Notes under the pieces: generated by a model
What the model was told of the DNA's origin: nothing
Seen by the model: the letters and a program-made list of their open reading frames with translations, nothing else
Database searches by the model: none
In this document: positions 34,193 to 43,431 of the stretch, piece by piece
Layout: each line of letters opens with the position of its first letter
Numbering within the stretch: the first letter of the stretch is position 1
Program-made: the position numbers and the translations under genes
Assembly: GCF_003545715.1 (NCBI RefSeq)
Contig: NZ_QVNU01000001.1
Span: 1,481,962-1,545,961, forward strand
DNA: 64,000 bases
From: Taibaiella koreensis
GTDB lineage: Bacteria > Bacteroidota > Bacteroidia > Chitinophagales > Chitinophagaceae
Reading direction: 5' to 3'

Positions 34193-37141
34193 ATGATGAA
34201 AAAAGTATTTACATTATTAATGACGGCATTTATGGCCGGCGGGCTGGGAGCCATCGTCTGTTTTGGAAAAAATGAGCGCAACGGAATACCTGGTATTGCC
34301 GATGGCCGCCAGCAGAATACGGGTACGCCTATGCTGCTGGTCGAGAATAAAGGGCAGATCGTGGATCAGCATGGTAAAGTGAGGAATGACATTGATTTCC
34401 GTACCGGTAATGACAGGGTGCAAGTCTTTATGGGCGAAGGCCTGGTGCATTACCAGTGGGCCGTTCCGGCCGGCGGCGCGTCGTCGAAAGGGCAGCCCGG
34501 CAGGATCCGGAGCTACCGGATGGATGTGGAGCTGCTTGGCTGCAATAAGCAGGCCAGGGTAGTGAGGGGAGCAGCTGGTAATTACGAAGAGCGGTATTAT
34601 GCCGGGAAGACGCCTGTAACAGCCGGCGCGTATGAACGAATCACTTATAAAGAAGTGCTTCCACATATCGACTGGACGTTCTATTGCAACCGGGATGGCA
34701 AGCTGGAATATGACTTCATCATTCATCCTGGTGGTAAGGTCTCCGACATACGGCTTCGCTACAACGGGACAAGCAGCCTGACGATAGATGGAAAGGGCAA
34801 CCTGGTCGCTGGAACGCCACAGGGCTCGGTCACCGAGGCGGCGCCTCGCAGCTATGCTCAGGATGGCGAAACGGTTGCGTCCGCTTTCGTGCTGGAACAC
34901 AACGTGCTGGGCTTTAAGACCGCACCGCATAGGGGTACGCTGGTGATCGACCCTACGGTCGAATGGGCTACCTATTACGGTGGCGATTCCAGCCCCGATA
35001 ATGCCTGGACCACTATAGACAAAATTGCAGTCGATCAGTTAGGCAACACTTATATTGCGGGAAGAACCAGCTCGACGAATAATATTGCTACCACCGGGGC
35101 ATACCAGACAGTGCTCGATGGCAACCTGAATATTTATATTGCCCGGATCAATACCGCCGGCCAGCAGGTATGGGGCACCTATTATGGCAGCGATAATGCT
35201 ACCTATCTCGGGGGCATGGCCTGCGATAAGGACAACAATGTTTACCTCGTGGGTACCAGTAAAGATGCCTTACCCGGCTTTGCCTCTCCCGGGGCTCATC
35301 AGGAGGCCATCCGGGGCGGCAGCGGCGATGCTTTCCTGATTAAGTTGTCTTCCGGTGGTACGCGCTTATGGGCCACTTTTTATGGAGGCAGCTATGGTAC
35401 CCAGGGTACAAAAGTGGCCTGTGATCCCTGGGGAAATGTATACCTCTCCGGTATTACCTATTCCCCCGACAATACCATTTACCCCAATGCTATCGCGACA
35501 CCCGGAACCCATAAAACAGTATATGATGATAGCCCGAATCCTAATGATCAAGGCGATGCGTTCCTGGCCAAGTTTGATAGCCAGGGGCACAGGCTCTGGG
35601 GTACTTACTTCGGCGGTAGCAAAAAGGAGAATTTTACACCTAATGATGGTGATTGCAGCTACGGCGGCCTTGCCTGTGATAAGGCAGGGAATGTATATCT
35701 GGCAGGTACTACGAGCAGCACCGATCAGATCGCTTATGGCAACAGCCACCAGGCCATTTTTGGCGGAACAGGTCCAAACATCTTTTTAGGTGATGGTTTC
35801 CTCGCAAAATTCGACAGCAGCGGCCAGGTGATATGGGGCACCTATTATGGCGGAAGCAAGAGTGACCAGGTGGCCGATCTGACCATCGACGCCAATAACA
35901 ATCTTTACCTGTTGGGAAAGACCGGAAGTGTCAACGCTATTGCCAGTGCAGGAGCCTTTAAGGCCAATTATGGAGCTGTACCCTCCGATGCCAGCCTTAT
36001 TTTCATTGCCAGATTTGATACTGCCGGCGTACGGCAATGGGGTACTTATTACGGAGAATATGCCGCTTCATCTGCCTGGCATATTCTGCAAGCACAGGCT
36101 ATCACGACGGATATTCTGGGCAAATTATGGATTTCGGGTGTTACGGATTCTGACTCCGGCATTGTAACCAGCAATGGATTGCATACCGATTTTACCGGGA
36201 CGAGCTCTCCTTATCTGGTACAGTTCAACCCACAGAACGGCTACCCCGTTTGGGGCAGCTATTACGGCGACGGTCCAGCCTGGGGAACAGGCAACGTACG
36301 TTGCGATCCCTTCGGCGGTATTCATTTTTCCTGTGCTTCTATAGCCAATGGCTGGGCCACCCCCAATAGCCATCAGAGCACCTATCTTACTTCAGCCTCC
36401 GAAATGGGATTGCTGGTTAAGTTTGAAGATTGCGACAGTACCCTGGGCAGTATTGTTTTGCCAGCTATAGCTGGTGATACGCTTATATGTCCGGGAGCAC
36501 AGGTGACCTATTCGGTTGCTGATGTAGCGGGCTCCTACAACTGGTCGCTGCCTCCGGGATGGACGGGTAGCAGTGATAGTGCAAAAATCATCGTCACTGC
36601 CGGTACCGTCGCCGGTAATGTAAGTGTCTCTGCTAACTTTACCTGCGGCAGCAGCAATCAGCGTATCCTGCACATAGGCCTCTATCCCCTGCCTGCGCCG
36701 GTGATCAGCCGTACGGGCAATACCCTTACTACAGGATCTTTTTCCAGTTATCAATGGTATCTCAATGGTACTGCGATTAATGCAGCGACCGGCGCCAGCT
36801 TCAGTCCCACGCAAAGCGGAAGCTATACCGTAAAGGTGACTAGTGATAAGGGGTGTGAGGCTACCTCCCCGGCCTTCAGCTACGAAAACGTTGGAATCGA
36901 CGGACGGAGCGCTGCTGGCGATATTTCCCTGTATCCCAATCCGGCACAGGATAAAATACACATCCGGACGCCATACCCGGTCAATGTCAGCATAGACGAC
37001 CTTAGCGGAAGGCAGCTGAAATGGCAACGCAGGGCCGAAACCGTAATGCTTGGTGATCTGCCTGCAGGATTGTACCTGGTTAAGGTATGGAGCACTGGTG
37101 GTCGTTTGCTATATGTAGAAAAACTGGTCAAAAACCGGTAG
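34193..37141 (+). CDS. SBBP-repeat T9SS type A surface protein
   Basis: 982 residues; the ATG at 34193 or 34196 gives a signal peptide (MKKVFTLLMTAFMAGGLGAI). The N-terminal domain (MLLVENKGQIVDQHG..., DWTFYCNRDGKLEYDFII) is of the DUF7948 type that precedes SBBP repeats. About seven SBBP beta-propeller repeats follow, each with W(G/A)T(Y/F)YGG and a YLAGTTSS-like phrase. After that come a PKD-like domain (TLICPGAQVTYSVADVAGSY) and an Ig-like segment (SYQWYLNGTAINAATGASFS), then a type A sorting domain (SLYPNPAQDKIHI, PAGLYLVKVW). Export and surface attachment by T9SS are expected. Confidence 0.88.
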   Translation: MMKKVFTLLMTAFMAGGLGAIVCFGKNERNGIPGIADGRQQNTGTPMLLVENKGQIVDQHGKVRNDIDFRTGNDRVQVFMGEGLVHYQWAVPAGGASSKGQPGRIRSYRMDVELLGCNKQARVVRGAAGNYEERYYAGKTPVTAGAYERITYKEVLPHIDWTFYCNRDGKLEYDFIIHPGGKVSDIRLRYNGTSSLTIDGKGNLVAGTPQGSVTEAAPRSYAQDGETVASAFVLEHNVLGFKTAPHRGTLVIDPTVEWATYYGGDSSPDNAWTTIDKIAVDQLGNTYIAGRTSSTNNIATTGAYQTVLDGNLNIYIARINTAGQQVWGTYYGSDNATYLGGMACDKDNNVYLVGTSKDALPGFASPGAHQEAIRGGSGDAFLIKLSSGGTRLWATFYGGSYGTQGTKVACDPWGNVYLSGITYSPDNTIYPNAIATPGTHKTVYDDSPNPNDQGDAFLAKFDSQGHRLWGTYFGGSKKENFTPNDGDCSYGGLACDKAGNVYLAGTTSSTDQIAYGNSHQAIFGGTGPNIFLGDGFLAKFDSSGQVIWGTYYGGSKSDQVADLTIDANNNLYLLGKTGSVNAIASAGAFKANYGAVPSDASLIFIARFDTAGVRQWGTYYGEYAASSAWHILQAQAITTDILGKLWISGVTDSDSGIVTSNGLHTDFTGTSSPYLVQFNPQNGYPVWGSYYGDGPAWGTGNVRCDPFGGIHFSCASIANGWATPNSHQSTYLTSASEMGLLVKFEDCDSTLGSIVLPAIAGDTLICPGAQVTYSVADVAGSYNWSLPPGWTGSSDSAKIIVTAGTVAGNVSVSANFTCGSSNQRILHIGLYPLPAPVISRTGNTLTTGSFSSYQWYLNGTAINAATGASFSPTQSGSYTVKVTSDKGCEATSPAFSYENVGIDGRSAAGDISLYPNPAQDKIHIRTPYPVNVSIDDLSGRQLKWQRRAETVMLGDLPAGLYLVKVWSTGGRLLYVEKLVKNR

Positions 37142-37201
37142 GCTGATTCTTTTTCTTATCGCCGGCTTCTGTGAGGAGGCCGGTGATCTTAATCCTTCTG
37201 T

Positions 37202-39409
37202 ATGAAAACCCCGATTACCCTCCTTATCTTACTGTTGGCGGTGCTGCCGGTGATGGCGCAGAATAACGTATGGATCTTCCCCAGGCAGAATGGTATGAAC
37301 TTTGACGGTGGCACCGCGCAGACGTTCACCTTTAGTCAGGCAGCTGCTGATAATTTCACCGGCCGGGGCTGTGCTGCATCGGTCAGCGATGGCAACGGAG
37401 GATTGCTGTTCTATACCGATGGCAGGAAGATATGGAACCGGCATCACGCCGTGATGCCTGATGGCAGCCTGGCGCCGAACCTCGAGCTAGCCGACCGGCA
37501 AGGGTGCCTGATCGTACCGGTGCCCAACGATACTAACTTGTATTATGTTTTTTCGTTGATGAAGTCATACAACCAACTTTCCAACACCAGGCTATTCTAT
37601 TCGGTAGTCGACCGGCGTCTGGACAATGGGCTTGGCGATGTGGTGCCCGGTCAGAAATGGCTGCAACTGGATGAATTCCTGGCCGAAAAGATGCTCGCTG
37701 TGGAAGGGGACCGGTGCAATATCTGGCTGATTGTTCGCGATAAGCAAAGTAATCATTATAAAGCTTACGAGATCAACAGGGGAGGGATCATGCCCAACCC
37801 GGTTTTGTCCAACTGTGGTACTATGCCGCTGGCATCCTATCTATTTCGTCCGCTGAAGAGCTCACCCGATCGCAAGACGCTGGCGGCCTCGCTGTCACCC
37901 TCGGACTTCAATAATAACCAGGGTGTGGGTATCGAATTGTACGATTTCAATGCGGCTACGGGACAGATATCCAATCCCAGGATGATTGATGCCGGCCTTA
38001 CCGGCGCCTCGATCACAACACACTTCTATTCTGATATCTGTTTTTCTCCCGATGGCAGCAAGCTATATGCTAATGCGGTAACTGCCGCTTCTATGGATCC
38101 TCCGCAGTACATTTTTCAATATAACCTAACCCTTCCTACAGCTGCGGCTATACAGGCTTCCCGGCAGGTGGTCGCTTTTTCGCAGGCGCCCAGTTTCTCC
38201 GATCCTGGTTTCTTTCGCTTCTGGGACCTGGAAAATGGCGGCGATGGCAAGATCTACTGCGTTACAGAATTTTCCTGGGAACCCATTATTTCCCCGAGAC
38301 CCCTGGCCGTCATCCAACAGCCCAATCTTGCCGGTATGGCCTGTAATGTCCAGATCGATGCCCGGCCGCTGTCCAATACCATCGACTTTCCCATCGGGCG
38401 CTATAGTTTGTCCAGTAGGGTTGTTCAAAGGCCTATGTTTTCGCCGGATACACTCAAAGGAAGGAAAGATACATTGATCTGCAGCCGGGAAGACACGGTC
38501 CTTCTGAATGCAGGTCCCTACAGTCCATTCTACCATTGGGATAATGGCGATACGGGCCGGTCCCGGCGTATAACGGCGTCTGGTACCTATATCGTCCGGT
38601 ATATGGCCGATGCCTGTACCGATAAGATCGATTCAATCCATGTCAGGTGGGAGCATCTGCCTGTGGTGGCCTGGGATAGTGCAGGCTGTACCGCTCCCCG
38701 TACGGCTAAAGCCTACGGTATGGCACAAGACAGTACACTGGTCACTTATACCTGGAGCGATGCTGCAGGGATATTTCAAACCGGACAAAGCCGTAACGGC
38801 GATACAGTGTCCGGGCTGTTGCCTGGAAATTACTCCGTGCATTTGCGTACAGCCAGCGGTTGCGATACCACAGTCGCGTTTACGATACAGGCCTACCCGG
38901 AGCCGGTGGTTACTGTAGCGCCGTCTGCAGCCAGGCTGCGTTACGGCGATAGTCTTCAGCTATCAGCAACAGGCGCGCTGTTCTATGCCTGGTGGCCTTC
39001 CGGTACGGTAAGTAACGATACCAGCGCGCAGCCTTATGTACGCCCCCTTGCGCCTGTCGTATACACGGTAATGGGCTTGAACGAATACGGCTGCCGGGAT
39101 ACTGCTACGGCAAACATTGATATCGATTACGGGATGCCGCAGCTTATTCCCAATGCTTTTTCACCCAATGGCGATGGCCGTAATGATATCTTCAAAATTG
39201 AGGGGATCACCTACCAGAAGCTGGTCAGCTTTCGCATATTCAATCGCTGGGGGCAGCAAGTGTTTGAAACATCCGATCCCGGAAGGGGTTGGGACGGGAG
39301 CATGAAAGGGAGGCCTTGTAATACCGATACTTATTACTACGTGGTGAGCCTCGGTTATCCCGATGGTGCGCTGAAGACTTTCAAAGGAGACTTGGTCCTG
39401 GTCCGCTAA
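37202..39409 (+). CDS. T9SS type B (gliding-motility-associated) protein, third paralog
   Basis: 735 residues with a signal peptide (MKTPITLLILLLAVLPVMAQ). The propeller-like N-terminal domain matches those of the proteins at 15832 and 18492 (NNVWIFPRQNGMNFDGGTA, LLFYTDGRKIWNRHHAVMPD, SPDRKTLAASLSP). Ig-like repeats follow and then a type B sorting domain (LIPNAFSPNGDGRNDIFK, IFNRWGQQVFETSDPGRGWD). It lies 60 nt after the SBBP gene on the same strand and may be co-transcribed. The function is unknown. Confidence 0.85.
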   Translation: MKTPITLLILLLAVLPVMAQNNVWIFPRQNGMNFDGGTAQTFTFSQAAADNFTGRGCAASVSDGNGGLLFYTDGRKIWNRHHAVMPDGSLAPNLELADRQGCLIVPVPNDTNLYYVFSLMKSYNQLSNTRLFYSVVDRRLDNGLGDVVPGQKWLQLDEFLAEKMLAVEGDRCNIWLIVRDKQSNHYKAYEINRGGIMPNPVLSNCGTMPLASYLFRPLKSSPDRKTLAASLSPSDFNNNQGVGIELYDFNAATGQISNPRMIDAGLTGASITTHFYSDICFSPDGSKLYANAVTAASMDPPQYIFQYNLTLPTAAAIQASRQVVAFSQAPSFSDPGFFRFWDLENGGDGKIYCVTEFSWEPIISPRPLAVIQQPNLAGMACNVQIDARPLSNTIDFPIGRYSLSSRVVQRPMFSPDTLKGRKDTLICSREDTVLLNAGPYSPFYHWDNGDTGRSRRITASGTYIVRYMADACTDKIDSIHVRWEHLPVVAWDSAGCTAPRTAKAYGMAQDSTLVTYTWSDAAGIFQTGQSRNGDTVSGLLPGNYSVHLRTASGCDTTVAFTIQAYPEPVVTVAPSAARLRYGDSLQLSATGALFYAWWPSGTVSNDTSAQPYVRPLAPVVYTVMGLNEYGCRDTATANIDIDYGMPQLIPNAFSPNGDGRNDIFKIEGITYQKLVSFRIFNRWGQQVFETSDPGRGWDGSMKGRPCNTDTYYYVVSLGYPDGALKTFKGDLVLVR

Positions 39410-39458
39410 AGGGCTTTTACCCGGATCATAGTAATACGTTTTGCCAACCACCGAAATT

Positions 39459-39746
39459 ATGATGCAAATTCAATTTCAGTCAGCCTATTATGTTTATGTA
39501 GTAACAGATCATCACCGGCAGTCCCTGTCCGTCGGTATTACGACCAATCTTGCCCAGCGGAGGGACAGCCTGGTAGCAGGCTTGTCGCATCTCGTGTACT
39601 ACGAACGTTATACCGGGGCTAAGGAGACGATTCTCAGGGAATCCCGGTTGCAATGTTACTCACAGCGGAAGCTTAGAAAGCTGGTTACCCGCAAAAATCC
39701 CGGCCTCCTGTTCCTGGACCCTGTAGGGTCATCGGAGTTATCTTAG
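39459..39746 (+). CDS. GIY-YIG endonuclease-like small protein
   Basis: 95 residues (94 if the second ATG at 39462 is used). It has the GIY-YIG layout of the UPF0213 group: YYVYVV for the first motif, SVGITTNLAQRR for the second, then YYERYTGAKETILRESRLQ with the catalytic glutamate, and KKLxxLxxxxNP-like text (LRKLVTRKNPGLLFLD). Such proteins are single-domain nucleases or nuclease relatives of unclear role. The 3' end overlaps the convergent ABC gene by nine bases. Confidence 0.75.
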   Translation: MMQIQFQSAYYVYVVTDHHRQSLSVGITTNLAQRRDSLVAGLSHLVYYERYTGAKETILRESRLQCYSQRKLRKLVTRKNPGLLFLDPVGSSELS

Positions 39747-41297
39747 GTTCCGGACGAGATCCGAGATCCGGCTTATGCCGAGCGCCTTCGCCTGTTCCCG
39801 GCGCATCATCAGGGCATAAGCATTGTTAAAGCCTATAGGCGATAGCCAGCGGATCTGGTAGCGTTGCTGAAAGGCCTGCTTCACGAAATGGTATAGCGTA
39901 TCCTTATTTGCGGTAAACCGGCTAACGGTTTTCGCATCGGGCTGCAGCATTACCAAGAGACCGGTACCGGTATATTCCGGGTAGAGGTCGAGCTGGCCGT
40001 TGGTCAGTGCATCGAAGCATATTTTGGTGCCGCCCAGGCCGGTTTTGGTAGCAACATCCAGGTCGGTATAGCCTTTGATCAGCATGCTGTACATACTGAC
40101 CAGTATGTATTGTTCGGCAAATATTTTGGAACCGATACGGATCGTCCCCTTGTGCCCTTCACGGGAGGGGCGCCATAGGCCACGTGATCTGAGGAAATCG
40201 GCAGCAATCCGTTCAGGGCTCTGATGTTCGTGATCGGCGCGGTAATTCAATTCCGTCATCATGGAATCATTGATCTGGCCGGCAAGCTTTTCCAGCGTGC
40301 CTTCCAATTCGGGATACTGATCGAGCACGGCTTGCCTTACGATGGGTGCTGCATAGTAAGGCGGAAAGATACCTTTGTCATCGGCAAGGGTCACCAGGTC
40401 AAAGGCCTTGATACGGCCATCGGTGCTGTACCCGCTGATCACGTCGAGCTGCTTTTCAAAGGCTGCCTGGTACATAACCGCGTCACTGATCACCACGGTA
40501 CGTATGTTCAGTCCATAATACTGTCTCAGTCCGGGATAGCCATCCTGCCGTCCCATAAATTCGGGTGTAAAGCCGGCCAGCAAGCCTTTATGGTACATGG
40601 CCGGCAGCATATAAAAGGAGGAAAGTGTGAGCAGGCATATGAGCGGTAATACTACCGCTTTGGTTTTCTTCAGGCGCAGCCGTTGCAGGCGGGATAACAG
40701 GAAGTCGAAGAGCAGCGCCAGCAGTGCCGCGGGTATGGCCCCGGCCAGGATCATTTTGGTATTGTTGAGCGAAATGCCACCGAAAATGAATTCGCCCAGG
40801 CCGCCGGCAGCAATATAGGCTGCCAGGGTAGCAACACCCACATTGATCACGGTAGCGGTCCTGATACCGGCCAGGATCACGGGCATAGCCAGGGGTAGCT
40901 CTACCTTGAACAGCGATTGCCGGCTGCTCATACCCAATCCCTGCGCCGCCTCCCTGATGTTAGGGTCTACACCCCTGATGCCGGTATAGGTATTGCGGAT
41001 CACCGGGAGCAGGGCGTACAGGAACAATGCGATGATCGCCGGCTTGGGGCCGATGCCGAATAACGGGATCATAAAGCCCAGCAAAGCAATGCTGGGAATG
41101 GTCTGCAGAATGCCGGCAAAGCCGAGCACTACGCCCGAAAGCTTCTCTTTGCGGGCGATAGCGATGCCAAGCGGCAAGCCTATGAGCACCGCGATCAGCA
41201 GGGAGATGAACGTGAGCCCGATATGTTGCAGGGTTTGGTCCAGCAACTTGTCGCTCTGCTGCTGCATAAAAGCCCATAGTGTCGGTTGTTCCTGCAT
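39738..41297 (-). CDS. osmoprotectant ABC transporter, fused permease and substrate-binding domains
   Basis: 519 residues. Residues 1-215 form an OpuCB-like inner-membrane permease with about six helices and the EAA loop (REAAQGLGMSSRQSLFKVEL). Residues 230-519 are a periplasmic binding domain of the glycine betaine/choline (OpuAC/ProX) type (RIGSKIFAEQYILVSMYSML, DVATKTGLGGTKICFDALTN, GQLDLYPEYTGTGLLVML). The fusion is known in this family. It imports compatible solutes with the ATPase encoded directly upstream; the stop and start of the two overlap by one base (TAATG). Confidence 0.88.
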   Translation of the reverse strand: MQEQPTLWAFMQQQSDKLLDQTLQHIGLTFISLLIAVLIGLPLGIAIARKEKLSGVVLGFAGILQTIPSIALLGFMIPLFGIGPKPAIIALFLYALLPVIRNTYTGIRGVDPNIREAAQGLGMSSRQSLFKVELPLAMPVILAGIRTATVINVGVATLAAYIAAGGLGEFIFGGISLNNTKMILAGAIPAALLALLFDFLLSRLQRLRLKKTKAVVLPLICLLTLSSFYMLPAMYHKGLLAGFTPEFMGRQDGYPGLRQYYGLNIRTVVISDAVMYQAAFEKQLDVISGYSTDGRIKAFDLVTLADDKGIFPPYYAAPIVRQAVLDQYPELEGTLEKLAGQINDSMMTELNYRADHEHQSPERIAADFLRSRGLWRPSREGHKGTIRIGSKIFAEQYILVSMYSMLIKGYTDLDVATKTGLGGTKICFDALTNGQLDLYPEYTGTGLLVMLQPDAKTVSRFTANKDTLYHFVKQAFQQRYQIRWLSPIGFNNAYALMMRREQAKALGISRISDLVRNLR

Positions 41298-42256
41298 TAT
41301 CTGTTCTTTTGGTAGTGGTTCAATGCGGTTAACAGTCCTTCCAGTGAAACGCTTTTCTCCGAAGCTTCATGGCGGATGCGGAGCCGCAGCGTGCGGTCAT
41401 TCTTATCCGGAACGGCAGTAATGGCATCCCATACCGTATTTTTTCCTGAAAAAATGTTACCGCTATCCTGTCCATCGCTATCCTGCTGCAGCCAGGACCA
41501 GAGGTCCGACAGGTGGACCACGGTATAGATGAGCTGGGTGTAAGCACCCGATAAAAAGTCCCGGACAAAGGCATTCGCCGGCCGGAACAGCAGCTCCGCG
41601 GGGCTTCCGGTCTGCATGACACGCCCTGCGTCCATAAGGCATATCGTATCGCCCAGTTCGAAGGCTTCCTGTACATCATGGGTTACCATCATTATCGTTT
41701 TGGCCTTCAACTCATCGAGGTCCAGGAATTCCCTGCGGATCGCCGCACGGGTAATCGTATCCAGCGCGCCGAAGGGTTCGTCCATCAACAGCAGGGGCGG
41801 ATCGGCGGCCAGGGCCCTGGCCAGGTTCACGCGTTGGGCTTCGCCGCCACTCAGCCGGCCGGGATAGCCGGGCAGGCAGGATTCGGGCAGGCGCAGCTTA
41901 GCCGCCAACTGTCGGCTGCGTTCATCGATCTTCGGCTTGGCCCATCCCAGCAGGCGCGGTACCACGGCGATGTTTTCGGCAACGGTATAATGAGGAAACA
42001 GGCTGCTGTGCTGCAGCACATAGCCGATGCGCCTGCGCAGCTGTTCTACATGCTGCCCCGCAATGTCTTCCCCGTCAAGACGCACAGTACCAGTATCGGG
42101 GCTTACCAACCGGTTGATCATCTTAAGCGTTGTGGTTTTACCGCAGCCGCTGGTGCCCAGCAGAATGAAGTTTTCGCCTTCCTTCACGGCAAAGTTCAGG
42201 TCGTCGATCACTTTGCGTTGATGATAGGTCTTGCTTACGTGGTTGAACTCGATCAT
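41297..42256 (-). CDS. osmoprotectant ABC transporter ATP-binding subunit
   Basis: 319 residues. ABC motifs: Walker A GTSGCGKT (K40), Q loop (LQHSSLF), signature LSGGEAQR (135-142), Walker B LLLMDE (155-160) and the H loop MMVTHD. The C-terminal 75 residues (SLEGLLTALN) replace the CBS domains of longer ProV/OpuCA proteins, so regulation by CBS is not obvious here. It is co-transcribed with the fused permease after it and the DUF488 gene one base before it. Confidence 0.88.
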   Translation of the reverse strand: MIEFNHVSKTYHQRKVIDDLNFAVKEGENFILLGTSGCGKTTTLKMINRLVSPDTGTVRLDGEDIAGQHVEQLRRRIGYVLQHSSLFPHYTVAENIAVVPRLLGWAKPKIDERSRQLAAKLRLPESCLPGYPGRLSGGEAQRVNLARALAADPPLLLMDEPFGALDTITRAAIRREFLDLDELKAKTIMMVTHDVQEAFELGDTICLMDAGRVMQTGSPAELLFRPANAFVRDFLSGAYTQLIYTVVHLSDLWSWLQQDSDGQDSGNIFSGKNTVWDAITAVPDKNDRTLRLRIRHEASEKSVSLEGLLTALNHYQKNR

Positions 42257-42257
42257 G

Positions 42258-42617
42258 CTATGTTGCTTTTCGCTGCCGGCCGAGGAAGGTGTTCAGCGCA
42301 ACGGCCTGGTTATGTTCCTCGTCCTTTGCGCTAAACAGCAGGGTCACTGTTTTGTGTTCTTTGATCAGCGCTTTGAGCGACTGCAGGGCTTCGGAGCCTT
42401 CCAGCTCGCTGCGGTATTTTTCCTTGAAGGCCTGCCATCGTTCCGGGTCATGGTTGAACCATTGCCGTAACGCTGTGGAAGGTGCTACTTCTTTGAGCCA
42501 TACATCGATCGCAGCGGCTGTTTTCTTCAGTCCCCGCGGCCAGAGCCGGTCTACCAGTACACGAAAGCCATCGCCTGGCGCCGGTTCTTCGTATGCTCTT
42601 TTTATTTTGACATTCAT
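42258..42617 (-). CDS. DUF488 family protein
   Basis: 119 residues with the YeaO/DUF488 core: VLVDRLWPRGLKK at residues 20-32, then WLKEVAPSTALRQWFNHDPE, RWQAFKEKYRSEL and a TLLFSAKDEEHNQAVAL. The role is unknown, although DUF488 proteins are widespread. It is between the glycosylase gene (12 nt upstream) and the ATPase gene in a compact operon. Confidence 0.85.
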   Translation of the reverse strand: MNVKIKRAYEEPAPGDGFRVLVDRLWPRGLKKTAAAIDVWLKEVAPSTALRQWFNHDPERWQAFKEKYRSELEGSEALQSLKALIKEHKTVTLLFSAKDEEHNQAVALNTFLGRQRKAT

Positions 42618-42629
42618 AAGCTCTTCCGG

Positions 42630-43322
42630 TTAAAGAGGACTTTTCAGCGCCTGCAGGTATTTTTCGATGTATTGTGCTTTGCTTGCCGTTTTGTATTGCA
42701 TAATGTACCGTGGATGTTCCAGCGCAATGATCTTTCCGAAGAAACGGTGCTGCGCATTCAGCCGGTTGAGGTGTTGCTCATTCTTACCCGTGCCCAGGCA
42801 AAAGCAAACATCCGTTTTTACATTCATAGCGATCAATTGCCGGAGGCTATCCAGCATGAAATTTTGAGTCGCCTCCAATAAGGCCTTGCTGTCGTAATAG
42901 TTATAGTTCTTTTCCTTGCCTGTTGCGTCGACGGTGGTGAAGCCCAGCGGGCAGGGAGAGCTGATGTAATAGTCTTTATAAAAGGCTTCCGGTCCACCGT
43001 AGGCGGCTATCATTTCGTAGATGAATACCGAAGAAGGCTCATGTGTTACTTTACCTTCGTAAGGGATGTTACACACCTGTACCAGCCGTTTGGGATCGGT
43101 AAAAGGAATGCCCGTAAGTCCGCCGCCAAAGCGCCCCGGGTTAATACCCAGGATAAGCCGCCGGGGCTGATTGTCGTTGTAATATTTATGATAGAATATC
43201 CGGACCAGATTCATGACTGCAGGATCGGTAAAAGGATTCATAATTCTGATGCCCTCAGGAAGGGGCGCTCCGGTATAGTGCAGCAGCTCGTTGAAACGTA
43301 TGGCTTGGTCGGCAAAAGTCAT
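42630..43322 (-). CDS. SMUG2-like uracil-DNA glycosylase family protein
   Basis: 230 residues. The uracil-glycosylase fold motif GINPG (59-63) is followed by RFGGGLTGIPFTDPKRL, and a late EHPRYIMQY corresponds to the second active-site motif. This matches the SMUG2/DUF4918 group, predicted to remove damaged bases such as uracil. The first motif resembles that of SMUG1 (GMNPG). It leads the minus-strand operon with DUF488 and the osmoprotectant importer, an unusual combination. It is divergent from the UvrA-like gene, which is also a DNA repair type. Confidence 0.75.
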   Translation of the reverse strand: MTFADQAIRFNELLHYTGAPLPEGIRIMNPFTDPAVMNLVRIFYHKYYNDNQPRRLILGINPGRFGGGLTGIPFTDPKRLVQVCNIPYEGKVTHEPSSVFIYEMIAAYGGPEAFYKDYYISSPCPLGFTTVDATGKEKNYNYYDSKALLEATQNFMLDSLRQLIAMNVKTDVCFCLGTGKNEQHLNRLNAQHRFFGKIIALEHPRYIMQYKTASKAQYIEKYLQALKSPL

Positions 43323-43356
43323 AGGGTAAATAAAGGTAAGGGTTTTAGAAATATGT

Positions 43357-43364
43357 TATGTTTG
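43357..43364 (+). promoter_or_regulatory. -7 box of the UvrA-like gene
   Basis: TATGTTTG is a perfect TAnnTTTG match, 67 nt before the ATG at 43432. Confidence 0.45.
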
Positions 43365-43431
43365 GGTATGTGGCTGTGCCAGCATGAACAAATAAAAGCA
43401 TTAAATGGTTGAAGCTAGCTAAACGGCGGCT

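Noticed and set aside
39421-43322. Riboswitch upstream of the osmoprotectant importer
   Set aside because: The importer genes follow the upstream genes by 1-12 nt, leaving no room for a leader element.
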